Counted from the stretch's first letter, positions 52,799-61,717 are shown. The stretch: 64,000 nucleotides of DNA from JAILLW01 sp045629045 (GCA_045629045.1 JAZQQM010000036.1:1-64000), one strand, 5' to 3'. Notes: generated from the sequence alone by a model not told the origin. Program-made: numbers and translations.

Positions 52799-53101
52799 AT
52801 TCGCTATATCTCCTTTGTATAAGAATGAGGGATTTCAACGAATAACAAACTCCTTTTATATTATAAGGCATCCTTAATGTTATGCCTACAATATTTCAAT
52901 ATAGAAAGAGTGCAAGTACAAGACGAGAAAGATTGGAACAATCACTTGCAATGTAGTAAAAATGTTTGGGAACACTTGGGAACAATTTATCTAAAAACAA
53001 AAAAAGTGGGAAACCTTGTAAAATAAGGTTTCGCGTAGCGACAACCTCGAGAGGGTGAACCCGGCGTGCAACGCCCGGGTTCAAGGAGCCTTCGGCTCCT
53101 T
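52799..53101. other. Degraded, gene-free part of the tRNA-Leu island
   Basis: No credible gene is present. A short plus-strand frame ending at about 53023 (…VWEHLGTIYLKTKKVGNLVK then stop) resembles the C-terminal end of a decayed integrase-type gene, but it lacks any catalytic residues. A GC-rich inverted sequence, CCCGGCGTGCAACGCCCGGG, lies at about 53058-53077. Confidence 0.4.
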
Positions 53102-53144
53102 AAATCAAAAAGGGCTAAGCCTTTAGGCTTAACCCTTTTGATTT
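53102..53144 (-). terminator. Terminator of tRNA-Leu
   Basis: GGGCTAAGCC (53112-53121) pairs with GGCTTAACCC (53126-53135); one position forms a mismatch. AAAAA on the left gives a minus-strand T-run. It lies within the island side of the attachment repeat. Confidence 0.88.
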
Positions 53145-53169
53145 ACTATTGCGGAAGATGGGACTTGAA
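53143..53169. repeat. att-like duplicate of the tRNA-Leu 3' end (tRNA-proximal)
   Basis: Exact 27-bp match to 51759-51785. Nineteen bases belong to the tRNA-Leu gene itself, so this copy keeps the tRNA intact. Confidence 0.85.
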
Positions 53170-53233
53170 CCCACACGACATTGCTGTCACAAGATCCTTA
53201 GTCTTGCTCGTCTGCCAGTTCCGACACTTCCGC
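53150..53233 (-). tRNA. tRNA-Leu (anticodon AAG)
   Basis: Minus strand, 84 nt. The acceptor stem GCGGAAG pairs with CTTCCGC, with discriminator A. The anticodon stem CAAGA/TCTTG encloses loop CTAAGGA, giving anticodon AAG. A class II long variable arm and the T-arm GTGGGTTCAAGTCCCAT are visible. CCA is not encoded. The 3' end is the 27-bp attachment repeat. A following terminator hairpin is given separately. Confidence 0.92.
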
Positions 53234-53461
53234 GTGTCTTTTCACGACCTTTATATATTATCAAAGTATCTTGCTTCCGTCAACAATATTTTAAGGATTT
53301 TTTATCTATATTTAATTTAAATACGAAAGTCCGTAAATATGGGAAAATTCACGGTTCCAATAGTACTATGGTACAGTAACCACTTTGTAGATATCGTATT
53401 ATAATTATATACAAATATATTGTTGCAAAATAACACTATATTGCTTGAGGAAAAATATTTT

Positions 53462-54688
53462 ATGCTCTTTAATCGCACTACCACTTCAACTACCAAAGGT
53501 TTTAAGGTTGCGAGTCCGCAAGACATCCAGAGAATATCCAATAACTCTATTTCAACGGAGGATGTTTTAAGGGCACTCACATCTAACTATAGCGGAACCT
53601 TTTATTTTAATCTCAAAACCGGCGAAGTCGGTTTTTTAGACTTGTGTGATCGCATAGTCGACGCTTTTGGTCCTGAAATATCCAAACATAACCGCATTGA
53701 CTCTTATGCCAGAATGTACGCCGAAAAATTCGTACATCCCGACTATGTCGATGAGTTTATTTCCGTTGTATCCGAAGTTAATTTGCGTAAAGTTATGGCC
53801 GATCACACTATGTACACATATCGCTATGTTGGATTTATCAATGATAAACCCAATTATTTTCTTGTGACCATCGCCCGTATAAGTGACAATCCCGATCATA
53901 TTTTCGTAGGTTTTTCTGATATTAACGAACAGGTTCTGGCCGAAAAAGCAAGAACCGCAGCTTTAGAATCGGCCACTTCCGTTAAAAATGAATTCCTGAT
54001 GAATATGTCCCACGAATTCCTTACTCCTCTTAATGCAATTAAGGGATTCACACAGATTGCACGTTCATGTTCCAATTCCCCCGAAGATATGAATTATTAT
54101 CTTGATCAGGTGGATGCTTCTGCCAAGCTTATGTTAAGCATGATACGTAATGTGTTGTCTTTGACCGAGTTAGCCCCCGGTACGGATGCCCTCAAAGAAG
54201 AAGTTTGTGATATTCAGGCAACCGTAAGAAGTTTTGAAAATATATTTCGTACCGATGCTAAAGAGAAACATATTACATTCATTGTCGATATAAAAGGTGT
54301 CAAAATAAACCGCGTTCTAGTGGACGCTTCCTGTATGGACAGAATTATTATGCAGCTTCTTAATAACGCCTTTAAGTTCACTCCCAACGGTGGAACTGTA
54401 ATATTCTCAATCGCCCAGTCGGTAATCGATGAGCGTACCATTATGCACGAAATTCACGTCAAAGATAATGGAATCGGCATGTCCAAGGAATTCACAGATC
54501 AGATTTTTGATATCTTTTCAAAAGAAGAAACCACAACCCAAAGTGGAATTCCGGGTTGTGGCTTAGGTTTACCTATTGTCAAAAAAATTGTCGATATGCT
54601 CGGTGGCACCATCAGTGTTACAAGTAAGAAGGATTTCGGTACCGATTTCACCATCAAAGTTCCGATGAAGATTCCCGGTGCATCTTAA
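53462..54688 (+). CDS. Cytoplasmic PAS-type sensor histidine kinase
   Basis: 408 residues from the ATG at 53462, where GAGG lies about 11 bases upstream. A TTG at 53420 has no ribosome site. No membrane spans. Residues about 30-165 are a PAS-like sensory region. The HisKA helix has NMSHEFLTPLNAI, with His present and Arg replaced by Leu. The HATPase_c has NNAFKFT, DNGIGM and GCGLGLPI. There is no receiver domain. It is on the plus strand with its own promoter region after the tRNA, and its last 35 bp overlap the end of a convergent GGDEF gene. Confidence 0.9.
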   Translation: MLFNRTTTSTTKGFKVASPQDIQRISNNSISTEDVLRALTSNYSGTFYFNLKTGEVGFLDLCDRIVDAFGPEISKHNRIDSYARMYAEKFVHPDYVDEFISVVSEVNLRKVMADHTMYTYRYVGFINDKPNYFLVTIARISDNPDHIFVGFSDINEQVLAEKARTAALESATSVKNEFLMNMSHEFLTPLNAIKGFTQIARSCSNSPEDMNYYLDQVDASAKLMLSMIRNVLSLTELAPGTDALKEEVCDIQATVRSFENIFRTDAKEKHITFIVDIKGVKINRVLVDASCMDRIIMQLLNNAFKFTPNGGTVIFSIAQSVIDERTIMHEIHVKDNGIGMSKEFTDQIFDIFSKEETTTQSGIPGCGLGLPIVKKIVDMLGGTISVTSKKDFGTDFTIKVPMKIPGAS

Positions 54689-56336
54689 TCTTCGTTTCAA
54701 TCATTTTATCCTGTGCTTCTCTGTAAATATCTCTTGCAAAATTCGGGTCAATAGTCCAGGGCTTCATGACATATCCGTATGCTATGGACAAAGCGTATGC
54801 GTGATACTTATTAAAATACTCAACGGCCTTATCAAATTCAGACAGCATGGCATCCACCTGTTTAACAGGATTTGTTAATACTACTGCGAACTCATCTCCC
54901 CCCAGTCTGTAACATTCTCCGTATTCGTTGAATGTTCGTATAATACTTTCGGCTGCCGTCTTAACAAGTTTATCACCTGCCTGATGTCCTATAGTATCAT
55001 TAGTTTCCTTTAGATTATTAATATCAAAGATAATAAGTGCCATGGCTTTTCCCGACATATTATCTTCACATAACGAAGTCATCTTCGTTTCAAAAGAAGT
55101 TCTGTTGGCAAGGTCCGTCATTACGTCGGTATATGCCAGTTTCTTATAAGTTTCGATAAACTTGGCCTCCTGAATGTTTGAAACCTGACGCCTAAAGAGT
55201 ACCCATAAACCAAGGAAAAAGAATATAAGGAATCCAAAGCTGAAGGCCATGGCAGAATAGCCCATTGAAGGCGCTACTATGAACATTACAATCGCTGCAA
55301 TCGCCCCGGATGCTATACATATAAGACCTACGCACAGTATTTTCTCGTCACTTCCCAATTTCCAGCTTCTGACAGCGAAAATTACACTCGAAATAACACC
55401 CAGAATCATAATTGCATGAGATACCGGGAGTAATACCATAGGGTCACAAATTCCTGTCAGGAAACAAATAATATTGACTGCCAAATCGATTAAACCAATA
55501 AGCCAGTATGTTCTGAAAATCCGTTTTCCCTTAGGAAGCACAATTGCACAGAATCCCGAGAACGGAACACCCATTGCCGCAAGACACATAAAGGAAGTAA
55601 TACTTATCGGTCCTGCATCATCACTGATAAACTGTCCGATATTGGAATCGCACATTACCCATGTAAGTACCAAGGCTACGAAGAGACCAAAATTAAGAAT
55701 TAAATCTATGTCTTTTAATGTATGACATTTAAGTTCATACAAAACAAGGCCGATGGAAACTATCAGTACCAGTATCATAAAGATACACATCATAATGGCA
55801 GCCATATTTTCTTTAAGTACCGATGCCTTAAGCTGGCCGATTGTACCAAATGCCGGCTGTTGTATATCCATATTAATACTGTAATAAGGTATAAAGTGTA
55901 TAGATACCTTCTGACCTGCCATACTTGAATCAATCGGTATAATGAGTCTTACATTTCCCGTCATATTACCAATAGGAACAGAAGGAGTATCTGCATATGA
56001 AAAAACCTGTTTGTCGTTAACAAAAGCCTTAACATTACTGTATAGAGAATAAACCATTATTCCCCAGTCATCACCAATGTATTCAGGAATTCTTGCGGAT
56101 ATTACGTTAGTTCCCTTAGCCACTCCCTTAATATTAACCGGCAGTAAGGTCTTTTCGGTATTAACCGTCCACTCTACTTCCTGACCGTAATTGTCATCAA
56201 TATTGATAATATTCTTCTCACCCTTACTGAATATAAAACAGTAATTGATTACCATTATCATGACAAAGAATACAATAACCGCAAAAGCCTTTGCTATTTT
56301 ATTTTTATGTTCTAATATTTTATGAAGTATTTTCAA
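54654..56336 (-). CDS. Membrane 7TM-type diguanylate cyclase (GGDEF)
   Basis: 560 residues. One N-terminal span precedes an extracytoplasmic beta-rich domain (about 45-175) like the DISM-type sensor. Seven spans follow (about 180-390), then a GGDEF domain with YRLGGDEFAVV; the RxxD inhibitory site is absent. The plan matches 7TMR-DISM-GGDEF receptors, which are thought to sense carbohydrates or other ligands. It converges with the kinase at 53462 and overlaps it by 35 bp, allowing antisense interaction. The ribosome site is weak. Confidence 0.9.
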   Translation of the reverse strand: MKILHKILEHKNKIAKAFAVIVFFVMIMVINYCFIFSKGEKNIINIDDNYGQEVEWTVNTEKTLLPVNIKGVAKGTNVISARIPEYIGDDWGIMVYSLYSNVKAFVNDKQVFSYADTPSVPIGNMTGNVRLIIPIDSSMAGQKVSIHFIPYYSINMDIQQPAFGTIGQLKASVLKENMAAIMMCIFMILVLIVSIGLVLYELKCHTLKDIDLILNFGLFVALVLTWVMCDSNIGQFISDDAGPISITSFMCLAAMGVPFSGFCAIVLPKGKRIFRTYWLIGLIDLAVNIICFLTGICDPMVLLPVSHAIMILGVISSVIFAVRSWKLGSDEKILCVGLICIASGAIAAIVMFIVAPSMGYSAMAFSFGFLIFFFLGLWVLFRRQVSNIQEAKFIETYKKLAYTDVMTDLANRTSFETKMTSLCEDNMSGKAMALIIFDINNLKETNDTIGHQAGDKLVKTAAESIIRTFNEYGECYRLGGDEFAVVLTNPVKQVDAMLSEFDKAVEYFNKYHAYALSIAYGYVMKPWTIDPNFARDIYREAQDKMIETKIKMHRESSSEL

Positions 56337-56349
56337 CTCACAGTCCTAC

Positions 56350-57282
56350 CTATTGAAAAGAAATAATATCATCCTTCGGCTTATTTGTTAATTCAACATT
56401 AATTGCCTTTAATACAGGGCCTTCACCTTCGTAATCCACAAAGTATTCTTTTGATACCTTTGCCGTTACCTTAACCCATTGTCTGTCGGATAATCGGTCT
56501 GTATCTTTATATTCACAGGCGAATCCGAGAAATGCCATATCTTCGGCACAACAGGTCATTGCCATACGTCCGGGAATGAAATAGCCCTTGGGGAATTCTT
56601 CCGGCTTAAGAACCATTCCCGTAAACTTAACAGTCTTACCCACATATCTGTCCACATTATCAAGTGAATCTATATACCAGATTCCGTACCCCTGATTATC
56701 CAGTTCAATAATCGGAGCATTAAGATCAAAGGGCAGATCATCCTCAAAAATAGTATTTATCTCACCGTCTTTACCTTCAAAGATTATATCAGCGCTTTGA
56801 TTTACAGCCTTAATATTTCTCTTGAAATTCGGCAGTTCGTCAATAACATCATCGCAACGATTAAATATAATCATTTCGGATTTGCGAACCATTTCCGCCA
56901 AAAGTGAGCGCATATTGGTGTAGTACATTGTGAAAGAACTTGCATCTATAGTAGTAATCTGCTGTTCCACACTGTAATGAAACGGCAATTTCATATCTTT
57001 GTAATTCCACATGCCGTTCCACTCTATAATTATCCTTTCAGGATTGAACTTCTTATCAAGTTCAAGGATTTTATCACTTGTAAAATCCTCCTCGTCTTCA
57101 ATTACAACCATATCAGTTTTTGTTTTGGCAAGAAGCTGTTTGTCATATTCAACTTCACCTTCTTCGCAGACAATAAGCAATGTACGCCCCTTTGTTCTAA
57201 AATACGGTTGTGCAATGGTATAGTTTATAAATTCGGTTTTTCCGCTTTCCAGGAAACCATTAATAACAAATACCGGTTTCAT
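56350..57282 (-). CDS. CobW-type GTPase fused to a TIGR03943-like domain
   Basis: 310 residues from the ATG at 57282, chosen because AGAGGTGG stands just before it. The P-loop reads GFLESGKTEF (9-18), and the GTPase core has IIEWNGMW and IFNRCDD. The CxCC metal site of standard CobW is missing. From about residue 200 it changes to a domain with VKFTGMVLKPEEFPKGYFIP and MTCCAEDMAFLGF. This matches the C-terminal, OB-fold-like part of the TIGR03943 family, usually paired with a permease. It starts directly behind the His-rich GTPase gene, so they are co-translated. A role in zinc or other metal handling is inferred. Confidence 0.82.
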   Translation of the reverse strand: MKPVFVINGFLESGKTEFINYTIAQPYFRTKGRTLLIVCEEGEVEYDKQLLAKTKTDMVVIEDEEDFTSDKILELDKKFNPERIIIEWNGMWNYKDMKLPFHYSVEQQITTIDASSFTMYYTNMRSLLAEMVRKSEMIIFNRCDDVIDELPNFKRNIKAVNQSADIIFEGKDGEINTIFEDDLPFDLNAPIIELDNQGYGIWYIDSLDNVDRYVGKTVKFTGMVLKPEEFPKGYFIPGRMAMTCCAEDMAFLGFACEYKDTDRLSDRQWVKVTAKVSKEYFVDYEGEGPVLKAINVELTNKPKDDIISFQ

Positions 57283-57300
57283 TCTGCCACCTCTAAACAT

Positions 57301-58380
57301 TTATTTCTTAAACAATACAGCTAAATTATCTTCATTAAGTTTTGAACCGATAACGCAAATCTTACCGGTTACATCAGGCTTTCCGTCACGGACATTAGAC
57401 TCTTCCGGAACATAATCAAAGTATACCCAGCCGCCGTCAGAATTCTGAACCATACCTTTGGCTCTTAAGACTATTCCATACTTATCGGCATCGTCAAGTT
57501 CGTCAAGAATATCTTCAATATCCTTCTTCGTATATGTATCGGGAGTTTCAAATCCCCAGCTGGTGAACACCTCATCTGCATGATGGTGGTGATGATGCTC
57601 ATGTTCATCGTGATCATGGTCGTGATGGTGCTCATGTTCATCGTGGTCATGGTCATGGTGATGATGCTCGTGTTCATCGTGATCATGATGGTGATGATCG
57701 TGGCAACCGCATGTACAGTTTTCATCATGCTCTTCATGGTCATGGTCGTGATGAAGTTCTTCCATCATCTCTTTTTCAAGGTCCTTGGCACCTTCGATAG
57801 TTTCCAATATAACCGCACCCTCAAGATCATCCCATGGAGTCGTAACAATTGTAGCCTTGGAATTATGTTCTTTAATCAAATCCATGGCAACATCAAGTTT
57901 TTCCTTAGAAATATTCTGGGTACGGCTTAGAATAATCGTTCCGGCATGTTCAATCTGATTAACAAAGAACTCGCCGAAATTCTTGATATACATTTTAGCC
58001 TTTGAAGCATCAACTACGGCAACCGCACTGTTAAGAATAACCTTGTCCTCATCGATTACGTCTTTAACCGCTTTCATAACATCCGACAGTTTGCCCACTC
58101 CCGAAGGCTCAATAAGAATTCTGTCAGGTGAGTACTTATCCATTACTTCCTTAAGGGAAGTTCCGAAATCACCCACCAGCGAACAACATATGCAGCCCGA
58201 ATTCATCTCTTTAATCTCTATACCGGCTTCCTTTAAGAAACCGCCATCGACACCTATTTCACCGAACTCGTTCTCAATAAGAACTACCTGTTCGTTATTC
58301 ATAGCTTCTTTAAGAAGTTTTTTGATTAGTGTTGTCTTTCCGGCTCCCAAGAATCCCGAAAAGATATCAATTTTTGTCAT
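57301..58380 (-). CDS. COG0523 (CobW/ZigA-type) metal-chaperone GTPase with His-rich segment
   Basis: 359 residues. The Walker A motif reads GFLGAGKTTL (9-18). The conserved CxCC metal site GCICCSL is at 62-68, and ILIEPSGVG is the switch region. Residues about 215-270 consist mostly of His, Asp and Glu (HDHDEHEHHHH-type repeats), a strong metal-binding track. The C-terminal CobW_C domain follows. Members hand zinc, cobalt or iron to client proteins. No Zur box was recognised upstream. GAAAGGAAG precedes the ATG, and the start and length agree with the family. Confidence 0.92.
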   Translation of the reverse strand: MTKIDIFSGFLGAGKTTLIKKLLKEAMNNEQVVLIENEFGEIGVDGGFLKEAGIEIKEMNSGCICCSLVGDFGTSLKEVMDKYSPDRILIEPSGVGKLSDVMKAVKDVIDEDKVILNSAVAVVDASKAKMYIKNFGEFFVNQIEHAGTIILSRTQNISKEKLDVAMDLIKEHNSKATIVTTPWDDLEGAVILETIEGAKDLEKEMMEELHHDHDHEEHDENCTCGCHDHHHHDHDEHEHHHHDHDHDEHEHHHDHDHDEHEHHHHHHADEVFTSWGFETPDTYTKKDIEDILDELDDADKYGIVLRAKGMVQNSDGGWVYFDYVPEESNVRDGKPDVTGKICVIGSKLNEDNLAVLFKK

Positions 58381-58404
58381 TTAAAACACTTCCTTTCAAT
58401 ATAT

Positions 58405-58815
58405 CTACTTAAGCTCTGAAGTACAGTGGGGGCAGCGTGTGGCTTCTATAGAAATCTGTTCCTTACAGAACGGGCATTCCTTAGTTGTGGCAGGAGCCTC
58501 TTCCTTTTTCTTCGAAAACTTATTTAGTGCCTTAATTAAGATAAATATAACCAGTGCTATTATTAGGAAATTGAGAATAGCCTGGATAAATGCACCATAG
58601 TTAATGCTGGCAGCATCTTCCGCATCCGATAACTTAATACAAAGGGAAGATAAATCAAATCCACCGGTAATTAGGGAAATAACCGGCATTAATAAATCGT
58701 TAACAAGTGATGTGACAATTGCAGTAAATGCGCTACCGATAATAACACCGACTGCCATGTCCATAACATTACCTCGGGCAATAAATTCTTTGAATTCTTT
58801 CATAAATGTTTTCAT
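58405..58815 (-). CDS. mscL: Large-conductance mechanosensitive channel MscL with zinc-ribbon tail
   Basis: 136 residues. The N-terminal helix and first span are canonical MscL (MKEFKEFIARGNVMDMAVGVIIGSAF, read in part), with the second span at about 75-98. The C-terminal bundle is replaced or extended by a zinc ribbon (CPFCKEQISIEATRCPHC, 114-131). MscL opens on strong membrane tension to release solutes during hypo-osmotic shock. A Cys-rich tail is unusual for MscL and could let metal or redox state tune gating, which is inference. The gene ends 25 bp before the His-rich metal GTPase gene. Confidence 0.9.
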   Translation of the reverse strand: MKTFMKEFKEFIARGNVMDMAVGVIIGSAFTAIVTSLVNDLLMPVISLITGGFDLSSLCIKLSDAEDAASINYGAFIQAILNFLIIALVIFILIKALNKFSKKKEEAPATTKECPFCKEQISIEATRCPHCTSELK

Positions 58816-58875
58816 GTTTTTATTCTCCTATCAGTTTACACAGATACTGGAATTATAGCACAATTTCACCTGTGA

Positions 58876-60015
58876 TTAAAGGATTTTGTAGAAGTAGCTG
58901 CTACCCACCTGACCCGCCTGTCCGTCTATACATTTTAATACCAGTTCCGATAAAGTGGCAGGCAGCGGAGTATCCGGTTCATCCTTAAGACGAAGTGCGT
59001 GAATTTCATCAACCGACTTAGGATAAGCATCAAGATACTTAAGTATACCTTCATCCCGTGGTCTTCGGCATAAATCAAGCTTAGTAATTAAATTCTGATT
59101 TAATTTATTGCTATTTGGATGTTCTCTTCCCCATAGTCCTGCCAATTCTCTAAGAATATCCTCCGGGGATAACGCAATACCGGCACCCTGCCGTAACAAC
59201 ATATTGCAGCCGTCTGACAATCGGTCTGTTATTCTACCCGGCACGGCATAAACATCCTTCCCCATTTTTAAAGCCAATTCCACGGTAATTCCCGTACCGG
59301 ACTTAAGTCTTGCCTCAACCACCAGTACTAAATCTGACAGTGCCGCCACTATTTTGTTTCTTTCGGGGAACAGCCTTTTCTGCGGTCGGGTTCCCGGTGG
59401 AAACGTACTTATTACACCGCCCTTTTCGCTAATAGCTTTATACAGTTTATAATTTGCATCCGGATAACATACATCTACCCCGGAACCAAGGATAGCATAT
59501 GTTATTCCATTGGAATTAAGTGCCGCTCTTTGTGCTATTCCATCAACTCCGATTGCCATCCCGCTTATAATATTTACCCCCTCTTTAGCCAGAGCACTCC
59601 CGAAGGCATTGGCAATAAAGGTCCCATACTCCGTGCAGTTTCTTGCCCCGATAATTGCTACCGCAGGGACATCATCCTTAGGCAGTTCGCCAATACAGTA
59701 CAAAGCGTATGGGGGTCTGTCCATATCCTTTAACCGCATTGGATAACATGCGTCATATATTGTGGTAAAGGTTATATTTTTTCCTGTAAGTTCTTTATAT
59801 TCATCTGTCGGATCCGACTCACATGCGAACCTTATCACATCCGCCTTAACAGTTTCTTTATTCTTCCCTCTTGCAATAATATCAAGTACTTTTCCATCCC
59901 CCCTGCAGCATGCATCATATACCTCCTTTTCACTTGGATATTCCTCAAGCAGTCTGTATATGGTTGCATCACCTATATTGGGAATTCTATGTAACCAGTA
60001 TCTGTATTCATTCAT
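58876..60015 (-). CDS. dprA: DNA-processing protein DprA/Smf
   Basis: 379 residues. A SAM-like N-terminal domain is followed by a Rossmann DprA core with AIIGARNCTEYG, SGMAIGVDGIAQRAA and VVEARLKSGTGITVE. A short winged-helix domain ends the protein. DprA loads RecA on incoming single-stranded DNA in natural transformation. It is kept in many bacteria not known to be competent. It follows the yifB/comM gene, a common pair, 13 bp downstream. Confidence 0.96.
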   Translation of the reverse strand: MNEYRYWLHRIPNIGDATIYRLLEEYPSEKEVYDACCRGDGKVLDIIARGKNKETVKADVIRFACESDPTDEYKELTGKNITFTTIYDACYPMRLKDMDRPPYALYCIGELPKDDVPAVAIIGARNCTEYGTFIANAFGSALAKEGVNIISGMAIGVDGIAQRAALNSNGITYAILGSGVDVCYPDANYKLYKAISEKGGVISTFPPGTRPQKRLFPERNKIVAALSDLVLVVEARLKSGTGITVELALKMGKDVYAVPGRITDRLSDGCNMLLRQGAGIALSPEDILRELAGLWGREHPNSNKLNQNLITKLDLCRRPRDEGILKYLDAYPKSVDEIHALRLKDEPDTPLPATLSELVLKCIDGQAGQVGSSYFYKIL

Positions 60016-60028
60016 ACAATCCGTCTCC

Positions 60029-61555
60029 CTATCTGATTAATCCCATTTGTGTTCTGTAGCATACAGCCTCTGTAAGATGTTTTTCTTTTATATCTTTGCT
60101 ACCCTCAATATCCGCTATAGTCCGTGCCACCTTTAAGGTCCTGTGATATGCTCTTGCCGACAAATCAAGTTTGGTACAGATATCCTCAAAAAGAGTCTTT
60201 TCCGCATAACCAAGAGAACAAAACTCCTTTATTTTGTCAGGTGTCAGTTCCGAATTACACGTGATATTTAATCCTTTGTACCGTTCTTCCTGGATTTTAC
60301 GTGCTGCAAGTACCTGTTCTTTCATTACCGCACTTGATATGGAATCATCCGAATTATTGAGGGTCTTAATATTTACCTTTTCGGCCCGAAGACAAATATC
60401 AATTCTGTCCAGAATAGGACCCGAAATATGGCTAATATAATGTTTAATAGCTACAGGTGAACAATTACATTTATTAAAATCCGGATAGTATCCGCAGGGG
60501 CATGGGTTCATTGCCGCAACCAGCATAATGTCGGCAGGATATGTAAATGATCCGGCAGCCCTTGAAATATTAATGTTTTTTTCTTCAAGAGGTTCACGCA
60601 GCATATCTATTGCCGTCCGCATAAATTCCGGCAATTCATCCAAAAACAGGACTCCTTTATGGGCAAGCGACACCGCTCCCGGGCGTGGCACGCCGCCCCC
60701 TCCCGCCATGGCTTGTGGTGACATTGTATGGTGTGGAGCCACAAAGGGGCGTTCACATATAAGCGGGGTATTTGCGCTTAACTTCCCTGCTATACTGTAA
60801 ATAGATGTAACATCCATACGTTCATCCTGGGACAAAGGAGGGAGAATTGAGGGAATTCTACGGGCAATCATTGTTTTTCCTGTACCCGGTGGTCCCATAA
60901 TAAGCAGATGATGGGCACCTGCTGCCCCAATAAGCGCTCCTCTTTTAAGGCTCTCCTGACCCACAACATCAGCGAAATCAAGATTACTGCGTAATTCCAT
61001 CATCGACAGGTCACATGCTGCCGACTCAATTACAGAATCCTTATCTTTTGAATTAATATATTCAATAGCTGTAGATAAATTATCAATACCTATTACTTTT
61101 ATGCCTTCTATTAAGGATGCTTCATTTACATTGGCCTTGGGAACCAGCGCCACTTCAATACCGTTTTTCCTGCCTTCCCATACAATCGGCATTACTCCGT
61201 TTACGGAATTAATGGTTCCGTTAAGTCCTATTTCTCCTATTACAAGGGTTTTTTCCAGTGATTTGGGGTCTATCTTTCCCATTGCCGTAAGCAGTCCCAA
61301 TGCAATGGGAAAATCAAATCCTGTCCCCTGCTTCTTAATATCTCCCGGAGACAGGTTTACCGCAACATGCATGGGCGGAACATTTATTTTCATGTTTTTT
61401 AGAGCGATACGCACCCGCTCTGCCGATTCCTTTACTTCTCCTGAAAGGGAGCCAACCATAACAAAGCACGGAAGCCCCGACGAAACGTCAACTTCCACCT
61501 TAATTAAGTGCGCATTTAGCCCCCAAACGGTTCCCGATACAATTGAACTAAACAA
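60029..61555 (-). CDS. comM: YifB/ComM-family Mg-chelatase-like AAA+ ATPase
   Basis: 508 residues. The N-terminal ChlI-type domain (AHLIKVEVDVSSGLPCFVMVG) precedes an AAA+ core with Walker A MGPPGTGKTMIAR, Walker B GVLFLDELPEF and the cysteine-rich loop NPCPCGYYPD. A C-terminal helical domain follows. ComM proteins are hexameric branch-migration helicases that promote integration of homologous DNA in transformation. The dprA gene follows after 13 bp, supporting a DNA-uptake/recombination context. The start has GGAGG just upstream. Confidence 0.93.
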   Translation of the reverse strand: MFSSIVSGTVWGLNAHLIKVEVDVSSGLPCFVMVGSLSGEVKESAERVRIALKNMKINVPPMHVAVNLSPGDIKKQGTGFDFPIALGLLTAMGKIDPKSLEKTLVIGEIGLNGTINSVNGVMPIVWEGRKNGIEVALVPKANVNEASLIEGIKVIGIDNLSTAIEYINSKDKDSVIESAACDLSMMELRSNLDFADVVGQESLKRGALIGAAGAHHLLIMGPPGTGKTMIARRIPSILPPLSQDERMDVTSIYSIAGKLSANTPLICERPFVAPHHTMSPQAMAGGGGVPRPGAVSLAHKGVLFLDELPEFMRTAIDMLREPLEEKNINISRAAGSFTYPADIMLVAAMNPCPCGYYPDFNKCNCSPVAIKHYISHISGPILDRIDICLRAEKVNIKTLNNSDDSISSAVMKEQVLAARKIQEERYKGLNITCNSELTPDKIKEFCSLGYAEKTLFEDICTKLDLSARAYHRTLKVARTIADIEGSKDIKEKHLTEAVCYRTQMGLIR

Positions 61556-61610
61556 AAGTACCTCCTTTTCGTTAACTAAAATACAATTATGAAAATTAAG
61601 TGAAAAAAGT

Positions 61611-61623
61611 GGGCGATACGCCC
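61611..61623. terminator. Small bidirectional hairpin terminator
   Basis: GGGCG and CGCCC form a short stem with a TAT loop, flanked by TTTTTT on each minus/plus side (AAAAAA in plus orientation to the right, TTTTTTCAC on the minus strand). It backs up the terminator at 61694-61717 on the minus strand. Confidence 0.55.
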
Positions 61624-61693
61624 GAAAAAATAGAATTGTGTCTCTTAGGTATGGAACTTAATATATCAAACGCCTATATCTTTGTCAAGAAAA

Positions 61694-61717
61694 AAGCACC
61701 GCATAAATGCGGTGCTT
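61694..61717 (-). terminator. Rho-independent terminator of the pilT unit
   Basis: A perfect 10-bp stem, AAGCACCGCA with TGCGGTGCTT, closes on a TAAA loop, with TTTTTCTTG on the minus-strand side. It lies 15 bp after the pilT stop. Confidence 0.93.

Larger units (their letters stand above)
51759..53169. mobile_element. Small AT-rich island at tRNA-Leu with 27-bp flanking duplication
   Basis: A 27-bp direct repeat, TTACTATTGCGGAAGATGGG plus ACTTGAA, lies at 51759-51785 and at 53143-53169. The right copy overlaps the tRNA-Leu 3' end. The 1.4 kb between has one gene, for an aminoglycoside-phosphotransferase-fold protein with much more A/T-rich codon use than the neighbours. The motif TGGGAACAATTTGGGAACAA near 51844 and a similar GGGAACACTTGGGAACAATT near 52969 lie just inside each end in the same orientation. 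No intact integrase is present. This fits a decayed integrative element that used the tRNA 3' end as its attachment site. Confidence 0.7.

Noticed and set aside
52896..53084. Minus-strand 62-residue frame between the APH gene and the tRNA
   Set aside because: No ribosome site and low-complexity Leu/Phe composition; sequence lies in degraded island DNA.
57580..57930. Plus-strand Met/Val-rich frame opposite the His-rich GTPase
   Set aside because: It is the complement of CAT/GAT (His/Asp) codons; composition is an artefact.
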